A stretch of 10,505 nucleotides of DNA from Actinomycetota bacterium (GCA_005788205.1 SXYT01000162.1:1-10505), one strand, 5' to 3'; positions 1 to 6,618 are shown, counted from the first letter of the stretch. Notes: a model not told the origin generated them from the letters alone. Program-made: numbers and translations.

Positions 1-58
1 AGACGAACCCGCGGCGCTTGCACAGGTTGACAATCTGGTCGAGGTCCTTGGCGGGCAT
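1..58 (-). CDS. glyS: Glycyl-tRNA synthetase, N-terminal fragment (runs off the left edge)
   Basis: Reading leftward from an ATG at 56-58, the 19 complete codons give MPAKDLDQIVNLCKRRGFV, which matches the N-terminal opening of bacterial/eukaryotic-type homodimeric glycyl-tRNA synthetases (a short lead, then a V/NL-x-KRRGF-type segment before the class II catalytic core). The enzyme would charge tRNA-Gly in the cytoplasm. The start lies 12 bases after the recO stop on the same strand, and glyS near recO/uppS/era is a known actinobacterial arrangement. There is no clear Shine-Dalgarno sequence. A TANNNT hexamer overlapping the recO stop (68-73) might supply its own promoter. Only the N-terminus is visible, so the assignment rests on this short match plus context. 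Confidence 0.82.
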   Translation of the reverse strand, partial: MPAKDLDQIVNLCKRRGFV

Positions 59-67
59 GAGAGCGAA

Positions 68-73
68 AGCCTA
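68..73 (-). promoter_or_regulatory. Possible -10 hexamer TAGGCT ahead of glyS
   Basis: TAGGCT on the minus strand includes the recO TAG stop and lies nine bases before the glyS ATG, the same spacing as TAGGGT before uppS. It might give glyS its own promoter in addition to read-through from recO. The match is short and weakly supported. Confidence 0.3.
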
Positions 74-790
74 CAAGTGGCGGTCGAAGACCCCGAGGCT
101 GCGAATCCGTCTCTCGAGGTGCGCCTCCATCATGTTCATCACCATCTGGTGCGCCTCGTGCACCGCCGGGGACTCCCCCAGGTCGAGGGCCGCACGGAGG
201 TTGCCCCCGAGAATCATGCGCAGCACATCCAGGGCCTGCCCCGAGAATGCGGCGCCCATCCGGCACGAGCCGCAGAGCGTCCCGCCCTGGATGATGTCGA
301 AACCCACGAGGTCCTGCGAGGCACCGCAGGCCACACAGGAACCGAGATGAGGCGCCGAACCCTCCAGTGCCAGCAACTTCAGGTAGAACGCCGCAAGCAT
401 CAAGGGGCTCTTCTGGCGGTCCAGGGTCTCGAGTGCGCGCCGCAGCAGATCGAAGATCTGGGGCACGGGCTCGTGGTCCGGGGTGATCCTGTCCACCGCC
501 TCCAGCATTGCCATCCCCTGCGACATGCGCGCAAGGTCCGAGTGGAGCCTGTGGTGCACCGACACGAGCTTCACCTCATCGATCACCGCGAGAGTTCGCC
601 CCGGTTTCACCAACACCTCGACGTGGTTCATCGGCTCCAGGCGCGCACCGATCCGCGACCTGGTCTTGCGGACGCCGTTGGCCGCTGCGGCAACCCTGCC
701 GTGCTCCCGGGTGAGCAGGAACACGACCCTGTTGGACTCGTTCGACTTGCGGGACCCGAGGACGATCGCCTCGTCACTCCATGGATTCAC
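71..790 (-). CDS. recO: DNA repair protein RecO
   Basis: 239-residue RecO, the mediator that with RecR (and RecF) loads RecA onto SSB-coated single-stranded DNA in gap repair. The N-terminal OB-fold region opens with the typical 'DEAIVLGSRKSNESNRVV' pattern (residues 6-23) and continues with the 'REHGRVAAAANGVRKTRSR' segment. A C-terminal zinc-binding site is visible as Cys152-x2-Cys155 and Cys173-x2-Cys176. Length is normal for the family. The start is GTG at 788-790. It overlaps the TGA of the upstream gene by four bases (GTGA on the minus strand), so translation is probably coupled to that gene. GlyRS follows on the same strand. Overlap with the upstream gene and adjacency to glyS suggest one transcript from 1398 leftward. 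Confidence 0.95.
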   Translation of the reverse strand: MNPWSDEAIVLGSRKSNESNRVVFLLTREHGRVAAAANGVRKTRSRIGARLEPMNHVEVLVKPGRTLAVIDEVKLVSVHHRLHSDLARMSQGMAMLEAVDRITPDHEPVPQIFDLLRRALETLDRQKSPLMLAAFYLKLLALEGSAPHLGSCVACGASQDLVGFDIIQGGTLCGSCRMGAAFSGQALDVLRMILGGNLRAALDLGESPAVHEAHQMVMNMMEAHLERRIRSLGVFDRHL

Positions 791-1398
791 GAATCGAGCC
801 CGCCGAACCTGCGGTGCCGCCTGTTGAAATCATCGATTGCCATCTCCAGATGGCTGGCCTGCAGGGCGCTCCACTCGATGTCGAGAAAGACCAATTCGCT
901 GTAGGCGAGTTCCCACACCGGAGAGGTCGGCAGCGTGTCGGGCCGGCCGAGGATCAGCGCAAGATCGGGCTCGCTGCCGACAGGATCGAGGAGGGCAGCC
1001 GAGAGCGCCTCCTCGGTGACCGTCTCGCCTGACACCCGCATCGACTCCACGACCGTGGCGAATCGAGAGTGGCCGTCCGCATGCGGGTCGACCACGATCC
1101 CGAGCCCGTCATCCCTGCGCCAGAGGAACCGGGCCGAGGCGTGGGCCGGGACCTGCTCGACCTTGTCCATCGCACCGAAGACGGATGCCATCCGCCCCAG
1201 GTCAGCGTCGGCCCCAGGCGAGGAATGGTGCGGCATCACAGTGACCCACCGTGCGCCGACGCAACCGACCCCGCGCGCAATCTCGGCGAACCTGTCGCCC
1301 CAGTCGGCTCCCGACATTGCCCCCCACTCGTGCGGGGTTCCGCCGCACACCAGCACATGCACGAGTCCATCGGCAGCGGATGCGGAGGCAGGACTCAT
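787..1398 (-). CDS. Degenerate cis-prenyltransferase homologue, probable non-catalytic (NgBR/Nus1-like) subunit
   Basis: 203 residues. The C-terminal third aligns with undecaprenyl diphosphate synthase: 'EPDLALILGR' corresponds to the 'DxxIRTSGE' strand, 'WELAYSELVFLDIEW' to 'LWQxAYxELYFTDxxWPDF', and the end 'DFNRRHRRFGG' (190-200) is the canonical family tail with the RxG motif (Arg197-Phe198-Gly199). The N-terminus 'VHVLVCGGTPHEW' (13-25) matches 'VHVACVIDGNGRW' of the neighbouring UppS, but the catalytic Asp is replaced by Gly20. The RxSGExRxSN pyrophosphate motif and the FSTENW motif are also lost. It is about 50 residues shorter than a typical UppS. It should not catalyse alone. By analogy to NgBR/Nus1 it may complete the active site of the divergent UppS (inference). 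Start ATG at 1396-1398; overlaps recO by four bases. Alternative: a decaying paralogue, though the intact frame and perfect tail argue against that. Confidence 0.78.
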   Translation of the reverse strand: MSPASASAADGLVHVLVCGGTPHEWGAMSGADWGDRFAEIARGVGCVGARWVTVMPHHSSPGADADLGRMASVFGAMDKVEQVPAHASARFLWRRDDGLGIVVDPHADGHSRFATVVESMRVSGETVTEEALSAALLDPVGSEPDLALILGRPDTLPTSPVWELAYSELVFLDIEWSALQASHLEMAIDDFNRRHRRFGGLDS

Positions 1399-1404
1399 GG
1401 CTCC

Positions 1405-1413
1405 ATTCTCCCA
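1405..1413 (-). promoter_or_regulatory. Extended -10 TGG-GAGAAT of the degenerate cis-prenyltransferase gene
   Basis: On the minus strand TGG precedes GAGAAT, which ends six bases (GGAGCC) before ATG 1398. It diverges from the uppS -10 about 50 bases away. The first hexamer base is G rather than T. GGAG next to the ATG is too close for normal Shine-Dalgarno use. Confidence 0.42.
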
Positions 1414-1462
1414 CGAAGCGGAGCCCGGGCGGGGCTGTCACGGCCCTGCGACACGGCATCAG

Positions 1463-1468
1463 TAGGGT
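1463..1468 (+). promoter_or_regulatory. -10 hexamer TAGGGT of uppS
   Basis: TAGGGT is a strong TANNNT match nine bases before GTG 1478. Transcription would start within about three bases of the start codon, giving a leaderless or near-leaderless mRNA. No Shine-Dalgarno is seen. Confidence 0.5.
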
Positions 1469-1477
1469 TGGACCGCC

Positions 1478-2173
1478 GTGAACGACAAGAACTTCTCCCC
1501 TGCCGCAGAACCACGCAAAGTGCACGTGGCCTGCGTGATCGACGGCAACGGGCGGTGGGCGCAAAAGCGCGGACTTCCCCGCACGGAGGGCCACACCGCC
1601 GGCGAGGAGGCACTCGCAGAGGTCGTCCGGGCGGCGGCCGCCCGCAACGTGGGTTGGCTCACCGTGTTCGGTTTCTCCACCGAGAACTGGGTCCGGCCGA
1701 GGCCGGAGGTGCGCCACATCCTCTCCCTGCACCGCAAGATCTTCGGCCGGGTCGACGAGATGCGGCGCAACAACGCGTCCATCCGCTGGATCGGCAGGCC
1801 CTTCAAGGAGAAGGGTGCGCGCACCCCGGTGTACGTCCAGCGCGCGATCGACAAGGCCATCGCCGACACCGCCCCGAACAGCGGGCTCGTGGTCACGGTG
1901 GCCTTCGACTACGGCAGCCGGGCCGAACTTGCCCGGGCGGCGTCGCGCGCGGCCGCTGCGGGCCCGGTGGATCCCACGAGCATCGAGAAGAACCTCTACG
2001 ACCCCACGCTCCCGCCGGTGGACGTTCTGGTGCGCACGTCCGGCGAGAAGCGCATCTCCAACTTTCTCCTCTGGCAGATCAACGGGTGCAAGGTGTATTT
2101 CACCGACCGCCCCTGGCCGGATTTCGACGCTGCCGAACTCGACCAGGCACTCGCTCTGCTGGATGGCGACTGA
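1478..2173 (+). CDS. uppS: Polyprenyl (undecaprenyl/decaprenyl) diphosphate synthase, catalytic cis-prenyltransferase lacking the RxG tail
   Basis: 231 residues. Condenses isopentenyl diphosphate onto an allylic primer to make the cis-polyprenyl diphosphate carrier for peptidoglycan and other surface glycans. Motif I 'HVACVIDGNGRWA' carries catalytic Asp22, followed by 'RGLPRTEGHTAG' (31-42). Motif 'FGFSTENW' is at 64-71. Motif 'VRTSGEKRISNFLLWQ' (185-200) binds pyrophosphate, and 'YFTDRPWPDF' is at 207-216. The protein ends 15 residues later ('LALLDGD'), where family members normally continue through a helix to 'RxRRFGG'. No frame just beyond the stop encodes that tail, so this is not a simple frameshift. 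GTG start at 1478. A TAGGGT -10 hexamer (1463-1468) lies nine bases upstream, with no Shine-Dalgarno. The helicase gene begins inside its stop codon. The product's chain length cannot be judged from sequence. Confidence 0.93.
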   Translation: MNDKNFSPAAEPRKVHVACVIDGNGRWAQKRGLPRTEGHTAGEEALAEVVRAAAARNVGWLTVFGFSTENWVRPRPEVRHILSLHRKIFGRVDEMRRNNASIRWIGRPFKEKGARTPVYVQRAIDKAIADTAPNSGLVVTVAFDYGSRAELARAASRAAAAGPVDPTSIEKNLYDPTLPPVDVLVRTSGEKRISNFLLWQINGCKVYFTDRPWPDFDAAELDQALALLDGD

Positions 2174-4068
2174 TGGGCGGCTCAGAAGCCGGACGGACGG
2201 CGGTGGAGGCTCTCCACCGGGTCGTCGCATCGCTCCCGGGCGCTGAAGAGCGCCCCGGGCAGGACGAGATGTCGTACGAGATCGCACAGGCGCTCGCATC
2301 CGGCAGGTCGATCATCGTTCAGGCCGGCACGGGCACCGGGAAGTCGCTCGGCTATCTCGTGCCCGCGATCCTCTCCGGGAAACGGACGGTGGTGGCCACG
2401 GCCACGAAGACCCTCCAGGATCAGTTGAGCCGCAATGACCTGCCGCTCCTCGCCGCCTCGCTCGGCAGGGATTTCTCCTGGGCTGTCGTCAAAGGGCGCA
2501 GCAACTACGTCTGCCTGCAGCGTCTCCACGAGCTGCGCGACAAGAGCGGTCAACTCGAGTTCGAGGAAATGGGTGCGTCGACCAAGAGAGAAATCGACTC
2601 GATCATCGAGTGGGCGGCAACCACCTCCTCGGGGGACATCGAGGAGCTGCCCCGCACCCCGAGCGAACGGGCACGTCTGGCCGTCACTGTGGGGTCGGAT
2701 GAGTGCCCCGGCCGCACCAAGTGCCCCTCGGGCGAGAAGTGCTTCGCTGAGCGTGCACGTTCGGAAGCAGAGAACGCCGATGTCATCGTGGCCAATCTCC
2801 ACCTCTACGGCATTCACGTCGCGAGCGGGGGCGCAATCCTGCCCGAGCACCAGGTCGTGATCTTCGACGAGGTGCACCAACTGGAGTCGGTGATGAGCGA
2901 CACGACCGGGGTGGAGCTGCGCGGTGGACGTTTCTCCGCATGTTCCGGTGCGGTCCGGCGCGTGATCGCCGATTCCACGTCTGCCGCACGCCTCGAGACC
3001 GCCGGGGAATCCTTCTCCCTCTCCCTCAACCCCTGGACCGGCCAGCGACTGACGAACCCGCTGCCGACGAGCGTGTCGGGGCACCTTGCCAAGGCACGCC
3101 TCGAGCTGAACGCCGTTCTCGAGGAACTGCGCGGCGTCAAGACCGACAACGAAGCCGTGAACCAGCGCCGACTGCGCGCCCAGTCACAGTGCGAGCGCCT
3201 GGCCGAGCAGATCGATCTCGCTCTCGGAATGTTCGAGGGCTACGTCGCGTACGTCGACGGCACGGCCGCACGCCTCACGCTCCACATCAAACCGCTCCAT
3301 GTCGGCCCTGTCCTGAAGGCCGGGGTGTGGTCGAGCCACTCTGCGGTGCTCACCAGCGCGACGGTTCCGATGTCCCTGCCCGACCGCGTCGGCCTCGACC
3401 CGGAGTCCACCGGCCAACTGTCCGTCTCGTCACCGTTCGACTACGAGCGCAACTCGTTGCTGTACTGCTCCCCGTCCTTTCCCGACAGGAACGCGCCGGG
3501 TTTCCAGGCGTTCGTCCACGACGAACTGGAGGCCCTCATCACGGCAGCAGGGGGCCGCACCCTCGCCCTCTTCACCAGCAATGCAGCCCTCAACGCTGCC
3601 GCGGCGGCACTGCGCGAACGAGTGCCCTTCCCGATTCTCACGCCCGCCGACCACGGCAGGCAGCGACTCATCGAGCTCTTCATGGCGGACGAGCATTCGT
3701 GCATCTTTGCGTCCTCGGGCTTCTTCCAGGGGGTCGACCTGCCGGGGCGCACCCTGTCTCTCGTCGTGCTGGACAAGCTCCCGTTCCCGCGCCCCGATGA
3801 GCCCCTGCTGGAAGCCCGTCGCGAGGCCGTGGGCCGCGACAAGGCTTTCCAGGCGATCGACCTCCCCTTGTGCGCCACGGCACTCGCCCAGGCAGCCGGC
3901 CGTCTCGTGCGCACCACAGAGGACAGAGGGGTCGTCGCGGTGCTCGACAGGCGGCTTGCCACCATGAACTACCGATGGACCCTGCTCAACACCCTGCCGC
4001 CGATGTCGCGCACACGGAGCCGCGATGAGGTAGAGACATTCCTGCGGGACATCACCGCGGTGCGGTGA
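2173..4068 (+). CDS. dinG: DinG-family ATP-dependent Fe-S helicase
   Basis: 631 residues, superfamily 2 XPD/DinG-type 5'-3' helicase with no N-terminal exonuclease domain. In order: Q-motif region (RPGQDEMSYEIAQAL, 27-41), Walker A 'AGTGTGKSLGY' with Lys57, and the four Fe-S cluster cysteines Cys114, Cys178, Cys184 and Cys190. Then come the Walker B box DEVH (232-235, a variant of DEAH), 'LTSATV' (393-398) and motif VI 'QAAGRLVR' (573-580). The family unwinds R-loops, D-loops and forked DNA during repair and replication. An open frame continues far upstream, but ATG 2173 is preferred. It overlaps the uppS stop as TGATG, has a weak GGATGG Shine-Dalgarno-like stretch six bases ahead, and puts the Q motif at the usual distance from the N-terminus. 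Co-transcribed with uppS and convergent with era. Confidence 0.92.
   Translation: MGGSEAGRTAVEALHRVVASLPGAEERPGQDEMSYEIAQALASGRSIIVQAGTGTGKSLGYLVPAILSGKRTVVATATKTLQDQLSRNDLPLLAASLGRDFSWAVVKGRSNYVCLQRLHELRDKSGQLEFEEMGASTKREIDSIIEWAATTSSGDIEELPRTPSERARLAVTVGSDECPGRTKCPSGEKCFAERARSEAENADVIVANLHLYGIHVASGGAILPEHQVVIFDEVHQLESVMSDTTGVELRGGRFSACSGAVRRVIADSTSAARLETAGESFSLSLNPWTGQRLTNPLPTSVSGHLAKARLELNAVLEELRGVKTDNEAVNQRRLRAQSQCERLAEQIDLALGMFEGYVAYVDGTAARLTLHIKPLHVGPVLKAGVWSSHSAVLTSATVPMSLPDRVGLDPESTGQLSVSSPFDYERNSLLYCSPSFPDRNAPGFQAFVHDELEALITAAGGRTLALFTSNAALNAAAAALRERVPFPILTPADHGRQRLIELFMADEHSCIFASSGFFQGVDLPGRTLSLVVLDKLPFPRPDEPLLEARREAVGRDKAFQAIDLPLCATALAQAAGRLVRTTEDRGVVAVLDRRLATMNYRWTLLNTLPPMSRTRSRDEVETFLRDITAVR
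4052..4068 (+). terminator. Hairpin embedding the dinG stop codon (possible terminator)
   Basis: TCACCGC / GGT / GCGGTGA forms a perfect 7-bp GC-rich stem with a 3-base loop, and the right arm contains the TGA stop at 4066-4068. dinG and era converge with only ten bases between their stops, so a structure that works from both sides would be useful here. No T-run follows on either strand. It would have to be an atypical intrinsic terminator or only an RNA 3'-end stabiliser. It could also be chance in GC-rich coding sequence. Confidence 0.4.
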
Positions 4069-4078
4069 CGCCCACGGC

Positions 4079-4918
4079 TCAGTAACCCAGGCGCTCCAGC
4101 CGGTCGGGTCGCTGCTGCCAGTCCTTCTCCACCGTCACGTGGAGCTCGATATACGCACCCTTCGGGAGCTGCTTGCGCACCTCCTGGCCGACGTGCTTGA
4201 GGAGCTCGCCGCCCTTGCCGATGACCATGCCCTTCTGGCTCTCGCGTTCCACGAGGATCTCACAACGGATCTTCGGCCATTCCCACTCGGTCACCTGCGT
4301 GGCGACCGAGTACGGCAGCTCGTCCTTGAGCACCGCGAGAAGCTGCTCGCGCACCAACTCTGCCACCCATGCGTGCTCGTCCGTGTCAGAGACCATCTCC
4401 ACCGGGTAGTACGCAGGACCCTCTGGCATTCTCTCCAGCAATGCGGCCAGCAGCACGTCGAGGCCCTCGCCCGTCGATGCCGACACCGGGAAGTACGCCG
4501 CCGCACCCAGGGCAGAAACTGCGTCAAGTTGCTGCAGGACCATCTCTGGTTTGGCCTTGTCGATCTTGTTGACAACCACGAACGCGTTCGCCATGTCCAC
4601 ATTGTTGGCGACCCACTGGTCTCCCCGTCCGAACGCCTTCGTGGCGTCGATGATGAGGCACACGACCTCGACGTCGTCGATGCAGCCGAGTGCCGTCGCG
4701 TTCACGCGCTCGCCGAGCATCGTCACGGGCTTGTGTATGCCCGGCGTGTCGACAAAGACGATCTGGCAGTCATCCCCGTGGTGCACGCCGCGCACGCGGG
4801 TGCGGGTCGTCTGGGGCTTGTTCGAGATGATGCTCACCTTCTGCCCGCAGATCGCGTTCACCAGAGACGACTTGCCGACGTTCGGCCTGCCGACAAGAGT
4901 CACGAATCCGCTGCGCAC
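4079..4918 (-). CDS. era: GTPase Era (16S rRNA 3'-end binding, 30S assembly)
   Basis: 279 residues. Era binds near the 3' end of 16S rRNA and acts in 30S subunit maturation. G1 is 'GRPNVGKSS' (10-18), the switch/G2 region is 'TTRTRVRG' (37-44), G3 is 'DTPG' (57-60), G4 is 'NKID' (117-120) and G5 is 'SAS' (146-148). The C-terminal KH domain shows 'MVIGKGGELLKHVG' (231-244, GxxG loop 234-237) and ends 'DRLERLGY', typical of Era. GTG start at 4916-4918: an in-frame TAG four codons upstream (TAG GTT GAG GGT GTG) rules out any extension. The same TAGGTT is a consensus TANNNT -10 placed six bases before GTG, so era probably has its own leaderless promoter even though an acyl-CoA synthetase gene ends 54 bases upstream on the same strand. 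Confidence 0.97.
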   Translation of the reverse strand: MRSGFVTLVGRPNVGKSSLVNAICGQKVSIISNKPQTTRTRVRGVHHGDDCQIVFVDTPGIHKPVTMLGERVNATALGCIDDVEVVCLIIDATKAFGRGDQWVANNVDMANAFVVVNKIDKAKPEMVLQQLDAVSALGAAAYFPVSASTGEGLDVLLAALLERMPEGPAYYPVEMVSDTDEHAWVAELVREQLLAVLKDELPYSVATQVTEWEWPKIRCEILVERESQKGMVIGKGGELLKHVGQEVRKQLPKGAYIELHVTVEKDWQQRPDRLERLGY

Positions 4919-4924
4919 ACCCTC

Positions 4925-4930
4925 AACCTA
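4925..4930 (-). promoter_or_regulatory. -10 hexamer TAGGTT, leaderless-type promoter of era
   Basis: TAGGTT on the minus strand fits TANNNT and stands exactly six bases (GAGGGT) before the GTG start, so transcription would start at or next to the start codon. There is no distinct -35 element. Inferred from spacing only. Confidence 0.55.
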
Positions 4931-4949
4931 GGTGATGGGAGCCCGCGCG

Positions 4950-4965
4950 CGCGACAAGCGTCGCG
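4950..4965. other. Small inverted repeat between the acyl-CoA synthetase gene and era
   Basis: CGCGAC / AAGC / GTCGCG is a perfect 6-bp stem with a 4-base loop, eight bases beyond the synthetase stop. It lies 20 bases upstream of the predicted era -10. It might end or attenuate read-through transcription from the synthetase gene before era. There is no T-run, and the sequence sits in a GC-alternating stretch, so chance is quite possible. Confidence 0.3.
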
Positions 4966-4972
4966 GCCGGGG

Positions 4973-6541
4973 TCACACCTTGCTGTCTCGACCGGCCCAG
5001 AACGGTGCCCGCAGCTCGCGCTTGAGGATCTTCCCCGAGCCCGTCTTCGGCAGTTCATCCAGCCACGACACCGAGCGGGGGATCTTGTAGTTCGCGAGGT
5101 TCGCCCGAGCATGCTCGATGACGTCACTTTCCGCGAGGGTGGAGCCCGGGCGGCGGACCACCACGGCGTGGACGGTCTCACCCCACTCCTCGCTGGGGAT
5201 CCCGAACACCGCCGACTCGTAGATGTCCTCGTGGTTCTCGAGACAAGCCTCGATCTCGGCGGGGTAGATGTTCATGCCGCCCGAGATGACCATGTCCTTC
5301 TTGCGGTCACAGATGTAGATGTACCCCTCGTCATCCCGGTACGCGATGTCCCCGACGGTCTGGAATCCCTCCCGGCGGTCCGCCAGGAACTTGTCGTGCT
5401 GCTTGTAGTAGTCGGCGAACACCGCCGCGCTCCGCACGAACAGTTCCCCCGTCGAGTCAGGGCCGGTGCCCGTGACTTCATTGCCGTCATCGTCGAAGAG
5501 CCTGATCTCGACCCCGGGAGCGGGCTTGCCGCAGGAACCGGGTTTGCGGAGTTGGTCCTCCGGCCGCAGGACGCAGTTCACCCCCAGTTCGGTGCTGCCG
5601 TACACCTCGAACAGGGACTCCCCGGGGAAGTCGTTCAGGTACAGCTTCTTCAGGGTGAAGCTCCACGGAGCGGCATTCGCGATCATCCGCCTCATCGACG
5701 ACACGTCGTACCGTGCCTTCACCTCGTCGGGCAGGTTGCAGATCATCCTGATCGGTGTCGGGGCGCTGAACGTGCTGGAGACCCCGTACGTGCTCACGAG
5801 CCGGAGCCAGTCCTCCGGGTCGAACTTGCGCTGCACGACGACGGTCTGGCCCATGGCCTGGGCGGTGTTCATGAACCCGCCGGGCCCACTGTGATAGAGC
5901 GGTCCGGTCGTGAGGTACACGTCGTCGGGCGTGTACCCGATGTGGGCCAGCAGTGCCGCTCCTGTGGCCTTCGCCTCGTCGCTCGAGGAGCCCGACCGGA
6001 AGGCGCCCTTCGGCTTGCCCGTGGTCCCGCTCGTGTAGATCATCGTCGCACCCGGCTCGGTCCCCGCGGAGAGGGTGGGCTCCGCGGGGGAGGCCGACGC
6101 CATCAGGTCGTCCGCTGACTGCATGCCGGACGGGGCCGGGCCGTCAAAAACGAGGACGTTCGTGACCTTCGGGATCTGCGCCCGGATGCGCTCGAATGTC
6201 GAAGCGAACTCGGCGTCCACGTACACGACCGTGGCATCGCAGTGGTCGGTCACGTAGGCGGCCTCGTCGTCGGAGAGTCGGTAGTTGAGTGGCACCGCTG
6301 TCACGCCCAGTTTGCGGGCGGCATTCACCATCGTCACGATGCCGAGCGAGTTCTGGCCGCACCACACCACCTTCGAGTCGGGTGCTGCCACACCCATCCC
6401 GGAGAGCACGTTGGCAAGACGGTTCGCGCGTTCGTTCAGGTCACGGAAACCGATAATGACCGGCGTGTGCCCCGGACGGTCGTCGACGACCGCGGGCTTG
6501 TCGGGTTGTGCCTCTGCATGGATCGAAAGGATGTCTGGCAT
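4973..6541 (-). CDS. AMP-forming acyl-CoA synthetase (ANL superfamily)
   Basis: 522 residues, ATP-dependent fatty acid or related carboxylate:CoA ligase acting through an acyl-adenylate. P-loop/A3 'YTSGTTGKPKGA' is at 169-180 and A5 'VYGSTELG' at 313-320. Further on are 'STGELFVR' (363-370), the ATP-ribose Asp in 'VGDIAY' (396-401), hinge/A8 'DRKKDMVISGGMNIYPAEIE' (412-431), and A10 'PKTGSGKILKREL' with catalytic Lys504. The complete motif set indicates an active long- or medium-chain-type ligase, but the substrate cannot be read from sequence. ATG start at 6539-6541. The TGA-TACGAC promoter-like element sits six bases upstream, with AGGGGA touching the ATG too closely to be a good Shine-Dalgarno. 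Divergent from the small membrane-protein gene. era follows 54 bases downstream on the same strand. The protein is only broadly similar to the second ligase at 8606-10246, so they are not recent duplicates. Confidence 0.9.
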   Translation of the reverse strand: MPDILSIHAEAQPDKPAVVDDRPGHTPVIIGFRDLNERANRLANVLSGMGVAAPDSKVVWCGQNSLGIVTMVNAARKLGVTAVPLNYRLSDDEAAYVTDHCDATVVYVDAEFASTFERIRAQIPKVTNVLVFDGPAPSGMQSADDLMASASPAEPTLSAGTEPGATMIYTSGTTGKPKGAFRSGSSSDEAKATGAALLAHIGYTPDDVYLTTGPLYHSGPGGFMNTAQAMGQTVVVQRKFDPEDWLRLVSTYGVSSTFSAPTPIRMICNLPDEVKARYDVSSMRRMIANAAPWSFTLKKLYLNDFPGESLFEVYGSTELGVNCVLRPEDQLRKPGSCGKPAPGVEIRLFDDDGNEVTGTGPDSTGELFVRSAAVFADYYKQHDKFLADRREGFQTVGDIAYRDDEGYIYICDRKKDMVISGGMNIYPAEIEACLENHEDIYESAVFGIPSEEWGETVHAVVVRRPGSTLAESDVIEHARANLANYKIPRSVSWLDELPKTGSGKILKRELRAPFWAGRDSKV

Positions 6542-6547
6542 TCCCCT

Positions 6548-6556
6548 GTCGTATCA
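6548..6556 (-). promoter_or_regulatory. Extended -10 TGA-TACGAC upstream of the acyl-CoA synthetase gene
   Basis: On the minus strand TGA (6554-6556) precedes TACGAC (6548-6553), which ends exactly six bases before the ATG. The last hexamer base departs from TANNNT (C for T), but position and TGN extension match four other genes in the window. Confidence 0.42.
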
Positions 6557-6603
6557 CGCCGGGACCGGCCACCCGAACGGAGCCGCCAATGGCCGCTGCC
6601 GCG

Positions 6604-6612
6604 TGACACACT
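6604..6612 (+). promoter_or_regulatory. Extended -10 TGA-CACACT of the membrane-protein gene
   Basis: TGACACACT followed by six bases (TTCCTG) and then ATG at 6619. The same TGN-CACACT-N6-ATG layout appears before the MaoC gene at 7082-7099. No Shine-Dalgarno is present, so a leaderless transcript is likely. Confidence 0.5.
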
Positions 6613-6618
6613 TTCCTG

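Noticed and set aside
787..1398. Reading the degenerate cis-prenyltransferase as a pseudogene
   Set aside because: The frame is intact, the C-terminal tail is perfect, the stop is tightly fused to recO, and a promoter-like element precedes the ATG. Losses are confined to catalytic residues, unlike random decay.
1069..2172. Long in-frame N-terminal extension of the dinG reading frame
   Set aside because: It runs through the intergenic region and all of uppS in another frame, with low-complexity Arg/Gly/Pro sequence. The helicase Q motif sits normally relative to ATG 2173.
1202..2299. 365-residue minus-strand open frame opposite uppS
   Set aside because: Antisense shadow; it overlaps the uppS catalytic motifs and has no motif or start signal of its own.
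4139..6118. 659-residue open frame on the plus strand opposite era and the acyl-CoA synthetase
   Set aside because: It crosses two well-supported minus-strand genes and their intergenic gap. Its translation is rich in His/Arg/Asp/Val repeats typical of an antisense frame in GC-rich DNA, with no recognisable motif.
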